From contig NZ_CP134890.1 of the NCBI RefSeq assembly GCF_032098525.1, forward strand, positions 1,302,001 through 1,366,000: 64,000 nt of DNA, in the 5' to 3' direction. The notes below the pieces were generated by a model that ran no database searches, was not told the DNA's origin, and was given only the letters and a program-made list of their open reading frames with translations. Below, in pieces: positions 33,311 to 41,995 of the stretch. This stretch comes from Flavobacterium sp. PMTSA4 (GTDB lineage Bacteria > Bacteroidota > Bacteroidia > Flavobacteriales > Flavobacteriaceae). Position 1 is the stretch's first letter; each line of letters begins with the position of its first letter. A program made the position numbers and the translations under genes.

Positions 33311-34414
33311 TTAAAATGACACAACAAATGCATCTTTAAAACCTTTCTCTTTTGCTTCATCACATAATTTTCTTGCTTCATCTTCACTAGCAGCTGAGCC
33401 AAAATAATACTTATAAAGTTTATTTTCATAAGTAAAGGTTATCTTTTTTAAGCCTTTAAAATCAGAAGAACGTGTATCTCTTTTTCTTGAAGTTGCAAAC
33501 AATTGCACTTTGTATTTTCCGTTAGCATTATCATCATCTTTGTCATCATTAGATTTGGATTTTGCTGAATCCTTTACTTCCTTTCTTTCATCTCTTTCTT
33601 TGCGTACATTTGATTTTGCTTCATTAACAGCTATACTTTCACTAAAATTCTCTCTTTTATAGCTAATTATTGCATCTGCTATTTGTCTTGCCATTTTTGT
33701 TTGTCCTTCATCTGAATTTAAAAATTCGCCTTCTTCTTTGTTGGACAAAAAACCAAGTTCAATTAAAACTCCAGGCATATATGCTGCGTCTAAAACCCAA
33801 AGTGGTTGTTGTTTAACCCCACGAGTTTTTCTACCCAAATTGCTTGTGAAATTTTCTTGAATCGATGATGCTAAATTAATACTACTGTTTAAATTCTCTT
33901 CTTGAATTAATTTTAATCCTAAAAATGTTTCAGGCTTGTGAGGATCAAATCCTTCGTATGTCTTTTTATAATTGTCTTCTAAAAAGATTACAGAGTTTTC
34001 ATTTTTGGCAACTTCCATGTTCATATCAGTTCTTGATAATCCCATAACAAAAGTTTCTGTTCCAGCTGGCTCAAAATTCTTAACGGAGTTACAGTGAATC
34101 GATACAAAAAGATTCGCATTTATTTTGTTTGCAACTTTTGGTCGGTTAACCAATTCAATAAAAACATCTGATTTTCGAGTATAAACAACTTCAAAGTCTT
34201 TTTCATCATTCAAAAAATCACCCACTTTTAAAGTTGTTTTCAATGCAATGTCTTTCTCCACATAGCCATGATAGGAATTTCCAGGATCTTTTCCACCGTG
34301 TCCAGCATCTAAAACAACAACAAACTTACCTGATTTTGTTTGCGCAGTTATTGCCAAAATGTTAAACATCAAGAGAAGTAAAGCGGCTATTTTTATATTT
34401 TTTAAAAAAAACAT
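33311..34414 (-). CDS. N-acetylmuramoyl-L-alanine amidase (Amidase_3), copy 2
   Basis: A 367-residue secreted amidase, clearly related to its neighbour: LDAGHGGKDPG, YVEKDIAL, FVSIHCNS and VLIELGFLSNKEEG are the metal and catalytic motifs. The linker here is charged (Lys/Asp/Glu-rich, about residues 265-300) rather than proline-rich. The SPOR-like tail (YKVQLFATSRKRDT, then KYYFGSAASEDEARKL) is conserved. It is divergent from the lptD-like gene across 134 bp. Two amidases in tandem suggest division of labour in cell separation. Confidence 0.94.
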   Translation of the reverse strand: MFFLKNIKIAALLLLMFNILAITAQTKSGKFVVVLDAGHGGKDPGNSYHGYVEKDIALKTTLKVGDFLNDEKDFEVVYTRKSDVFIELVNRPKVANKINANLFVSIHCNSVKNFEPAGTETFVMGLSRTDMNMEVAKNENSVIFLEDNYKKTYEGFDPHKPETFLGLKLIQEENLNSSINLASSIQENFTSNLGRKTRGVKQQPLWVLDAAYMPGVLIELGFLSNKEEGEFLNSDEGQTKMARQIADAIISYKRENFSESIAVNEAKSNVRKERDERKEVKDSAKSKSNDDKDDDNANGKYKVQLFATSRKRDTRSSDFKGLKKITFTYENKLYKYYFGSAASEDEARKLCDEAKEKGFKDAFVVSF

Positions 34415-34548
34415 TATGTGTAAAAGTTAATTTAAATTAAAACCTAAAGGTTATAAAGTTAATATTTGTTTATTTTTGAGCAGAAATTATGATTAAGTTT
34501 GCCGCTTCAAAAACCGAGCCATAGTTATACAAAAATAGTATTAAACCT

Positions 34549-37209
34549 TTGCAACGAAACTTATTTTATATCGTTTTTTTAACAATCTTCCTAACATTTG
34601 GAAATGGCAAAACCTATTCGCAAGAATTGCCTAAAAAAGAAACTTCTTTTCCTGCTAAAAATCAAGACACTAAGCCAGAAAATAAGGAAAAATTAGTTGT
34701 AACTGATACTGTAAAAATTGATTCAATCGTTAAAAAGAAACCCCTTTTAGAAGATATTATTAGACGAAAAGCGGTTGATTATGAAAAAATAGACCAAAAG
34801 AAAAAGCAAATAACTTTATATAATCAAGCCGAAGTTTATTATCAGGATATTGAATTAAAATCGGGAATTATTGTCATTGATTACCAAAAAAATGAGGTTT
34901 ATGCTGGAAGAATTAAAGATTCAACGGGTAAATACACACAACTTCCTGTGTTTAAACAAGGTTCAAATGTAGTGGAACCCGATTCCATACGCTTTAATTT
35001 TAAAACTAAGAAAGCGTTAATTTGGAATTCAAGAACCGAACAAGGCGAATTTAAAGTAAAAGCAGGAATTACGAAGCGTGAAAATGACTCTGTTTACTAC
35101 ATGAAAGGTGCACGATTTACTACTGCTAAAGACATTGAAAATCCTGAATATTATTTCCAAACCAATAAAGTAAAATTTGTTCCTGGCAAAAAAGTAGTTA
35201 TTGGTTTAACCAATATGGTTATTGCCGATGTTCCAACACCAATTGCTTTGCCTTTTGCATACTTCCCAATGACTGATAGCAGTAACTCTGGAATTATTAT
35301 GCCAACTTATAACGATAGTAATCAAAGAGGTTTTTCGCTTCAAAATGGCGGTTATTATTTTGCACTGAGTGATAGTTATGATTTGGCTGTTTTAGGCGAT
35401 TATTACACGAACGGAAGTTATGGATTACGATTCCAAAGTACTTATGCTAAAAGGTATAGGTTTAATGGTAATGTGAATTTCAGATATGAAAACTTAGTCA
35501 ATAGCGAACGTGGATTTCCTGATTATATCCGAACAACAATTTATAATATTCAATGGTCGCATTCACAAGATGCAAAAGCAAACCCAAGTTCAAGGTTTTC
35601 AGCATCTGTTAATTTAGGAAGTAGCCAATATTTTAGGCAATCCGTTAACCAAATTAATAATGGTTCGCAATTGAATAATACTTTAAGCTCTTCTATCTCA
35701 TATTCTAAGACATTTAATTCTATTCCTCAAGTCAATCTTTCTTTGACTGCAACGCATCAACAAAATACAAATACACAACAAATCAACATGACTTTGCCTA
35801 CACTTCAAGCAAGTGTAGATCGAATTTTCCCTTTTGCACCTGCTGATGGAATTAAAAAAGGATTAATAAAAAACATAAACTTTCAATATAATTTAAGAGG
35901 CGAAAACAGAATTGCTACAACTGATTCATTATTTTTTAAATCAGAAATGTTTAGAGATGCTAAGTTAGGTTTTCAACATTCAATCCCTTTGAGTACTAAC
36001 TTTAAATTATTCAAATATTTCAGTGCCTCTTCATCGGTTAATTATAATGAAGTTTGGTATTTCAAAACAATTCAAAGACAATATTCAGATACACAAAATA
36101 CCGTTGTAGATACTGAAGTTCCTGGATTTGATGCTTATAGAACGTATTCTTTTTCGACTGGAGTCGGAACTACTATTTATGGAACATTTAATTTCAAAAA
36201 AGGTAAAAGACTACAGGCAATAAGACATGTTATGCGTCCAAATGTAACTTATAGCTACACACCAAGCTTTTCAAATTATTACGACACTTATGATCCCGAC
36301 GGAAGTGGAACAATTAGAAAAGATTATACACGTTTTGAAGGTGGAATTTTTGGAGCACCTGGTAAAACGATGTCAAATAACTTAAGCTTCTCTTTAAACA
36401 ATACTTTTGAAGCAAAAGTAACCGATAAAGATTCTACCAAAACAGAGCCTAAAAAAATAATGTTATTAAACAATTTAAACCTATCAACCAGTTATGACAT
36501 GACTGCTGATTCTTTAAAATTGGCTCCATTGAGAGTAAGCGCAGGAACGCAATTATTCAAACAAAAACTTGACATTAATTTTGCCACAACACTTGATCCC
36601 TATGCCATCAATAATGCAGGTAGAAGAATTGATACATGGAATATTGACAATGGAGGAAGTTTGTTCAGAATGACTAGTGCAAATGTTACCATGAATTACC
36701 GGTTTTCAAGTCAAGAACTCGAAGGAAAAGAAAAGGATAATAAAACAGGTAAACAAAATGGTGGAAGAGAAGATGATTTATTTGGAAAAAACACTGACAT
36801 TGGTGACCGAAGGGAAAGCCAATTTGATGATAATGAAACCGACAACAAAGCGCCAACGGAGTTTTTTAAATACAAATTGCCCTTTGATTTAACTTTTGCC
36901 TATTCCCTAACCTATTCAAATGTAAACCGGGAAAGCAAAATCACTGGAAACTCCCTAATGGTTTCTATGAATACCGATTTGACTCCTAAATGGAAGATTG
37001 GGGTTTCCTCTGGATATGATTTTGTTCAACAAGGTGTTACTTTTACTCAGCTTCGTTTTGAACGCGATTTACTAAGTTGGCGTATGGATTTTAACTGGTC
37101 GCCATTTGGACAAAATGCAAACTGGGGATTCTTTATTGGAATAAAATCAGGAGTATTGAGCGATATCAAATGGGATAAGCGAAACTTACCAGACAGAGTT
37201 TTAAGATAA
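34549..37209 (+). CDS. lptD: LptD-like LPS-assembly outer-membrane protein
   Basis: An 886-residue protein. A signal sequence (about 1-25) is followed by a disordered segment. An OstA/LptA-like N-terminal domain comes next (about 60-200, ITLYNQAEVYYQDIELKSGI), then a large beta-barrel domain rich in alternating aromatic strands (200-886). It completes export of LPS across the outer membrane. No ATG gives this frame; TTG at 34549 is the only early start seen. This TTG lies in TTAAACCTTTGC, which itself resembles a -7 element, so the exact start is uncertain. RidA follows after 6 bp. Confidence 0.88.
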   Translation: MQRNLFYIVFLTIFLTFGNGKTYSQELPKKETSFPAKNQDTKPENKEKLVVTDTVKIDSIVKKKPLLEDIIRRKAVDYEKIDQKKKQITLYNQAEVYYQDIELKSGIIVIDYQKNEVYAGRIKDSTGKYTQLPVFKQGSNVVEPDSIRFNFKTKKALIWNSRTEQGEFKVKAGITKRENDSVYYMKGARFTTAKDIENPEYYFQTNKVKFVPGKKVVIGLTNMVIADVPTPIALPFAYFPMTDSSNSGIIMPTYNDSNQRGFSLQNGGYYFALSDSYDLAVLGDYYTNGSYGLRFQSTYAKRYRFNGNVNFRYENLVNSERGFPDYIRTTIYNIQWSHSQDAKANPSSRFSASVNLGSSQYFRQSVNQINNGSQLNNTLSSSISYSKTFNSIPQVNLSLTATHQQNTNTQQINMTLPTLQASVDRIFPFAPADGIKKGLIKNINFQYNLRGENRIATTDSLFFKSEMFRDAKLGFQHSIPLSTNFKLFKYFSASSSVNYNEVWYFKTIQRQYSDTQNTVVDTEVPGFDAYRTYSFSTGVGTTIYGTFNFKKGKRLQAIRHVMRPNVTYSYTPSFSNYYDTYDPDGSGTIRKDYTRFEGGIFGAPGKTMSNNLSFSLNNTFEAKVTDKDSTKTEPKKIMLLNNLNLSTSYDMTADSLKLAPLRVSAGTQLFKQKLDINFATTLDPYAINNAGRRIDTWNIDNGGSLFRMTSANVTMNYRFSSQELEGKEKDNKTGKQNGGREDDLFGKNTDIGDRRESQFDDNETDNKAPTEFFKYKLPFDLTFAYSLTYSNVNRESKITGNSLMVSMNTDLTPKWKIGVSSGYDFVQQGVTFTQLRFERDLLSWRMDFNWSPFGQNANWGFFIGIKSGVLSDIKWDKRNLPDRVLR

Positions 37210-37215
37210 TATATT

Positions 37216-37596
37216 ATGAAAAAAATAATTTTTACAACCAAAGCACCTGCACCAATCGGACCTTACAATCAAGCAGTACTAATCAATGACACACTTTATA
37301 CTTCGGGACAAATTGCGTTACATCCTGAAACGATGGAATTGGTTATGGACAACATTGAAGCTGAAACCAAACAAGTAATGGAAAACATGAAAGCGGTTCT
37401 TGAAGCTGCCGAAATGACTTTTGATAACGTAATTAAAACCACCATTTTCATCATGAACATGAATGATTTTGGAAGAATAAATACCGTTTACGGAAATTAT
37501 TTTGACGAAAAAACAGCACCCGCCAGAGAAACTGTTCAAGTGGCTTGTTTACCAAAAAATGTAAACGTAGAAATCTCTATGATTGCGGTGAAATAA
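37216..37596 (+). CDS. RidA family enamine/imine deaminase
   Basis: A 126-residue YjgF/YER057c/UK114 protein with the family motifs APAPIGPYNQAV, YTSGQIALHPET and the C-terminal ARETVQVACLPKNVNVEISM, in which the Arg is the catalytic residue that binds the substrate carboxylate. RidA hydrolyses reactive enamines from PLP enzymes (for example 2-aminoacrylate) and so protects other PLP enzymes. It is 6 bp after lptD and 38 bp before the antiporter gene, so all three may be one transcript. Confidence 0.94.
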   Translation: MKKIIFTTKAPAPIGPYNQAVLINDTLYTSGQIALHPETMELVMDNIEAETKQVMENMKAVLEAAEMTFDNVIKTTIFIMNMNDFGRINTVYGNYFDEKTAPARETVQVACLPKNVNVEISMIAVK

Positions 37597-37634
37597 TTGT
37601 AACTTCGCAATTCTAATTTTATCAAGGCATAAAA

Positions 37635-38864
37635 ATGGAATTCTTTCATCTTTTCTCTATCCTAATTGTACTTTCTGCTGTATTTGCTTATATTAATTTC
37701 AAGTATTTAAAATTGCCAAATGCAATTGGTTTAATGCTTGTTTCATTAATTTTTTCTTTGGGAATTTTGTCGCTGAGGAACTTTTTTCCAGAAATGAAAA
37801 TTCGTATTGCAAATCAGTTAAGTTCCATAAATTTTAGTGAATTATTACTTGAAGGCATGCTTAGTTTTATGCTTTTCGCTGGAGCTATTCACATTAAATA
37901 TGCAGATTTGAAGTCTGAAAAACTAAGCATTATGCTTTTTTCAACCATAAGTGTTGTTTTAAGTACAGTAATCATTGGTTATGCTTCGTTTTACCTATTA
38001 AATGGTTTTGGGTTAGAAGTTGACTTAGTAAATTCGATGCTTTTTGGTGCCTTAATTTCTCCAACAGATCCAATTGCAGTGTTGAGTATTCTAAAAAGTG
38101 CTGGTGTTTCTAAATCATTAGAAACAAAAATTGCAGGAGAATCATTGTTTAATGATGGTGTTGCTGTTGTGGTTTTTATAACAATTCTACAATTGAGCAA
38201 ACCCGAAGTTGATACTTCATTTCTCAGTGTGATTACTTTGTTTGGACAAGAAGCTGTTGGCGGAATTATTCTAGGATTAGGTATTGGATGGCTTGGTTAT
38301 AGATTGGTTGCAAGCATTGATAATTATCAGGTAGAAGTATTAATTACTTTAGCAGTTGTTATGGGTGGATATACTTTAGCTCATTACATTCACGTTTCAG
38401 GTCCATTGGCTATGGTTGTTGCCGGATTAATTACTGGAAATCATGGTAAAACCTACGGTATGTCTGATACCACAGCTGAATATGTAGATAAATTTTGGGA
38501 ATTAATGGATGAAATATTGAATGCTATTTTATTTGTTTTAATTGGATTGGAATTATTGATAATTGAAACAAATAAAACCTTCTTTATAGTTTCATTTATA
38601 TTAATAGGAATCATTTTAATTACACGATATATCTCTGTTTACATACCTTCAATTTTCATCCGATTGAAAGAAAAAATGACACGTCATACCTTAATCATTT
38701 TAACTTGGGGTGGATTACGTGGTGGAATTTCAATAGCATTAGCTTTATCTATTCCAGTGAATTTAAATCGTGATATTTGGGTAACGATTACCTACGTAGT
38801 GGTTTGTTTCTCAATACTCATACAAGGAATGACCATTGGAAAGGTAGCAAAAAATTCAGATTAA
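37635..38864 (+). CDS. Cation:proton antiporter (CPA1/NhaP type)
   Basis: A 409-residue inner-membrane protein with about 12 transmembrane helices. The CPA1 motifs are visible: FGALISPTDPIAVLSILK, then GESLFNDGVAVVVF (the Asp of FNDG is the ion-binding residue), and near the C-terminus LTWGGLRGGISIALAL. It exchanges Na+ or K+ for protons for pH and salt balance. The large cytoplasmic tail of NhaP-type animal homologues is absent. A strong terminator follows. Confidence 0.93.
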   Translation: MEFFHLFSILIVLSAVFAYINFKYLKLPNAIGLMLVSLIFSLGILSLRNFFPEMKIRIANQLSSINFSELLLEGMLSFMLFAGAIHIKYADLKSEKLSIMLFSTISVVLSTVIIGYASFYLLNGFGLEVDLVNSMLFGALISPTDPIAVLSILKSAGVSKSLETKIAGESLFNDGVAVVVFITILQLSKPEVDTSFLSVITLFGQEAVGGIILGLGIGWLGYRLVASIDNYQVEVLITLAVVMGGYTLAHYIHVSGPLAMVVAGLITGNHGKTYGMSDTTAEYVDKFWELMDEILNAILFVLIGLELLIIETNKTFFIVSFILIGIILITRYISVYIPSIFIRLKEKMTRHTLIILTWGGLRGGISIALALSIPVNLNRDIWVTITYVVVCFSILIQGMTIGKVAKNSD

Positions 38865-38872
38865 ATAAATAT

Positions 38873-38901
38873 AAAAACCATTTCGATTTGAAATGGTTTT
38901 T
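38873..38901. terminator. Bidirectional terminator between antiporter and ABC-F genes
   Basis: AAAAACCATTTC - GATTT - GAAATGGTTTTT, a 12-bp perfect stem that serves both convergent genes. Confidence 0.88.
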
Positions 38902-38906
38902 ATTTT

Positions 38907-40526
38907 TTAAGAATACATCTTCTTGCGTAATTCTTTTATTTTATCATCTTCAAGATATTCATCAAACGTCATATAACGGTCGATAACACCATTTGGAGTT
39001 ACTTCTAAAACTCTGTTAGCAACGGTTTGTGCAAACTCGTGGTCATGTGTTGTAAACAATACCGAACCTTTAAAGTTTTTTAATGAATTATTGAAAGCTG
39101 TAATTGATTCTAAGTCTAGGTGATTTGTTGGCTCATCAAGCATTAAAACATTCGCACGAATCATCATCATTCTTGATAACATACAACGTACTTTTTCTCC
39201 TCCCGAAAGAACTGTACATTTTTTCAAAGCCTCTTCTCCTGAGAAAATCATTTTTCCTAAAAAGCCACGAACATAAACCTCATCGCGTTCTTCTTCGGTT
39301 TTTGCCCATTGACGTAACCAGTCAACTAAGTTTAAACTTCCATCTGTAAAGAATTCGCTATTGTCGTTTGGTAAATAGGATTGCGTGGTAGTAATTCCCC
39401 AATCAAAGGTTCCTGAATCGGCTTTTAGGTTGTTATTTAATATTTCATAAAAAGCCGTTGTAGCACGTGAATCTTTTGAAAATACAACAATCTTATCGCC
39501 TTTTGCCATGTTTAAATCCACATTTTTAAACAATACTTCACCATCAACCGAAGCTGATAGATTTTGAACGTTTAAAATTTGGTCACCAGCTTCACGCTCT
39601 GTATCAAAAATAATGGCAGGATAACGTCGGCTTGATGGTTTAATTTCATCAAGATTTAGTTTTTCAATCATCTTTTTACGAGAAGTTGCTTGTTTTGACT
39701 TAGCAACGTTAGCCGAAAAACGACGAATAAATTCTTCCAATTCTGCTTTTTTCTCTTCGGCTTTTTTGTTTTGTTGTGCTTTTTGTCTTGCCGCTAATTG
39801 ACTTGATTCGTACCAAAACGTATAGTTTCCTGAATAATGATTAATTTTTCCAAAATCAATATCTGAAATGTGCGTACAAACTGCATCTAAAAAGTGACGG
39901 TCGTGCGAAACAACAATTACTGTATTTTCATAATTAGCCAAGAAATTTTCTAACCACGAAATGGTTTCAAAATCCAAGTCGTTAGTTGGCTCATCCATTA
40001 CTAACACATCAGGATTTCCAAAAAGTGCTTGTGCCAAAAGCACACGAACTTTCATTTTCCCTTCCAATTCACTCATTAAAGTGTAGTGCATATCAGGTTG
40101 AATTCCTAAATTGGATAGCATTGCGCCTGCATCCGACTCGGCATTCCATCCATTCATTTCTTCAAATTGCACTTGCAACTCACCTATTCTATCGGCATTT
40201 TTATCATCATAATCAGCATACAAAGCATCCATTTCAGCTTTTACTGCAAACAAAACTTTGTTTCCCATCATTACTGTTTCTAAAACCGTATGTTCGTCAA
40301 ACATATTGTGATTTTGATTCAAAACTGACATACGTTTTCCTGGTTCAAGAATTACTCTACCAGAAGTTGGGTCAATATCTCCAGCAAGAATCTTTAGAAA
40401 AGTAGATTTTCCAGCGCCATTTGCACCAATTACTCCATAGCAATTGCCTTGTGTAAATGTGGTGTTTACCTCGTCAAATAATATTCTTTTACCAAATTGA
40501 ACTGATAAATTAGAAACTGTTAACAT
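38907..40526 (-). CDS. ABC-F family protein, YbiT-like
   Basis: A 539-residue soluble protein with two nucleotide-binding domains joined by a charged linker (about residues 240-310). NBD1 has an intact Walker A (GANGAGKSTF) but a degenerate signature (MSELEGKMKVRVLL), like E. coli YbiT. NBD2 keeps the signature LSGGEKVR and Walker B (VLMLDEPTNHLD), but its Walker A is replaced by FSKDSRATTAFYEI. So only one composite ATP site (Walker A of NBD1 with signature of NBD2) looks complete. ABC-F proteins act on ribosomes during stalled or difficult translation. Confidence 0.93.
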   Translation of the reverse strand: MLTVSNLSVQFGKRILFDEVNTTFTQGNCYGVIGANGAGKSTFLKILAGDIDPTSGRVILEPGKRMSVLNQNHNMFDEHTVLETVMMGNKVLFAVKAEMDALYADYDDKNADRIGELQVQFEEMNGWNAESDAGAMLSNLGIQPDMHYTLMSELEGKMKVRVLLAQALFGNPDVLVMDEPTNDLDFETISWLENFLANYENTVIVVSHDRHFLDAVCTHISDIDFGKINHYSGNYTFWYESSQLAARQKAQQNKKAEEKKAELEEFIRRFSANVAKSKQATSRKKMIEKLNLDEIKPSSRRYPAIIFDTEREAGDQILNVQNLSASVDGEVLFKNVDLNMAKGDKIVVFSKDSRATTAFYEILNNNLKADSGTFDWGITTTQSYLPNDNSEFFTDGSLNLVDWLRQWAKTEEERDEVYVRGFLGKMIFSGEEALKKCTVLSGGEKVRCMLSRMMMIRANVLMLDEPTNHLDLESITAFNNSLKNFKGSVLFTTHDHEFAQTVANRVLEVTPNGVIDRYMTFDEYLEDDKIKELRKKMYS

Positions 40527-40591
40527 GAAAGTGTTTGTTTTTAAAATTGTGGTGCAAAAGTAGTGAATTGTTATTAGATTTCTAACAACAA

Positions 40592-41986
40592 TTAATTTCC
40601 TCCACCTAATGCTTTATATAAAGTAATTACTGCGTTTAGTTGTTTATATTTGTTATCAATATAATTTATTTCTGTATTCAAAGCATTGTCTTTAGCAGTA
40701 AGCACTTCCAAATAAGTTACCATACCATATTGAAGTAATTCATCTGAATAGTTTGCTGCATTTTTTAAAGCTTCGACTTGATTTTTTCTGATAGACAATT
40801 TTTTTGTTTCATTTTCATAATTAGCTAATGCGTCTGAAACTTCTTTTCCGGCTACCAACAATGATTTTTCAAACTGTAAATATGCTTTTTGTTGGTTTGC
40901 TTTAGCAACTTCTAAACGAGTTTTATTTTGTCTTTGATTGAATATTGGTTGTGTAATTCCTCCTATTAAAGTAGCAAATATTGAATTGGTACTGAACCAT
41001 TCTTTCAATTCTAAACTTTGAAAACCACCCGTTGCGCTTAATGTTAACGATGGATAAAAATAACTTCTAGCAACATTTGTTAATTCAAAAGCATTTCTAA
41101 AATTTAATTCCGCAGCAACAACATCCGGTCTTTTACTTAAAAGTAATGATGGCAAACCAGCTTTGATTTCAGCATCAATTGTTTGATTAGCAAAAACTCC
41201 TCTTTCTACAGCACTTGCAGGTTTTCCTAATAATTGATTAAAAGAACTTTCTAGTACTTTAATATTATAATTTAAATCTTCAATAATAATCTCAACCGCA
41301 TATTTTTGAGCTTCAGTTTGTTTAACAGCTACTTCATTTACACTTCCCGATTTTTTTAAAGCCTTAATAACCTCAACACTTGAATTTCTGTTTTCTAATG
41401 TTGATTTGGCAACTTTAATTTGTTCATCTAAAGCCAATAATTGATAATATAACGAAGCAACATTAGCTACTAATTCAGTTTGAATAGCTTGCTTAGCCAC
41501 GGCTGATTCTAAATATTTAGCCGCAGAAGCACGTTTTGTACTTCTAATTTTACCCCAAATATCGGCTTCCCATGATAATTTTGTAGAAAATTCAAATTGC
41601 TCAATTGAACCATTAAATATACTTCCAAACTGACTGTTTTTTGCCAATTCTTGATGAGTAGCTGTTGCGGTTGCATTAATACTTGGAAGATAACCCGCTT
41701 TGCTTTGCTTTAAAGTTGCTTCAGCTGCTGCCATATTTTGCAAAGCAATTTTCATGTCTAAATTATTCTGAATGGCTTCTTGAATGTAACCTTGAAGCTT
41801 TTCATCGGTGAATAGTTTATTCCAAGATAGCATTGCTAAAGAAGTACTATCTGCAACTTGTTCAGTTCTATAAAGATTATCTGTTTTTACTTCAGGTGTT
41901 TTATATTCCTTAGCTACAAAACAAGATTGTAGTAACAATGCAGTTAATAAAAGAACACTACCTTTAATTATATTTTTCTTTTTCAT
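40592..41986 (-). CDS. TolC-family outer-membrane efflux lipoprotein (NodT type)
   Basis: A 464-residue protein with a lipoprotein signal (LLLQSC). Two TolC-type coiled-coil repeats follow, with conserved pieces such as LFTDEKLQGYIQEAIQNNLD, LSWEADIWGKIRS, LPSLLLSKRPDVVAAE and YDxxLxYG-like SDELLQYGMVTYLEVL. It forms the outer-membrane channel for the RND pump encoded 9 bp upstream. It is the last gene of the operon formed by 46775 to 40592 on the minus strand. Confidence 0.95.
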   Translation of the reverse strand: MKKKNIIKGSVLLLTALLLQSCFVAKEYKTPEVKTDNLYRTEQVADSTSLAMLSWNKLFTDEKLQGYIQEAIQNNLDMKIALQNMAAAEATLKQSKAGYLPSINATATATHQELAKNSQFGSIFNGSIEQFEFSTKLSWEADIWGKIRSTKRASAAKYLESAVAKQAIQTELVANVASLYYQLLALDEQIKVAKSTLENRNSSVEVIKALKKSGSVNEVAVKQTEAQKYAVEIIIEDLNYNIKVLESSFNQLLGKPASAVERGVFANQTIDAEIKAGLPSLLLSKRPDVVAAELNFRNAFELTNVARSYFYPSLTLSATGGFQSLELKEWFSTNSIFATLIGGITQPIFNQRQNKTRLEVAKANQQKAYLQFEKSLLVAGKEVSDALANYENETKKLSIRKNQVEALKNAANYSDELLQYGMVTYLEVLTAKDNALNTEINYIDNKYKQLNAVITLYKALGGGN

Positions 41987-41995
41987 GATTCTTAA

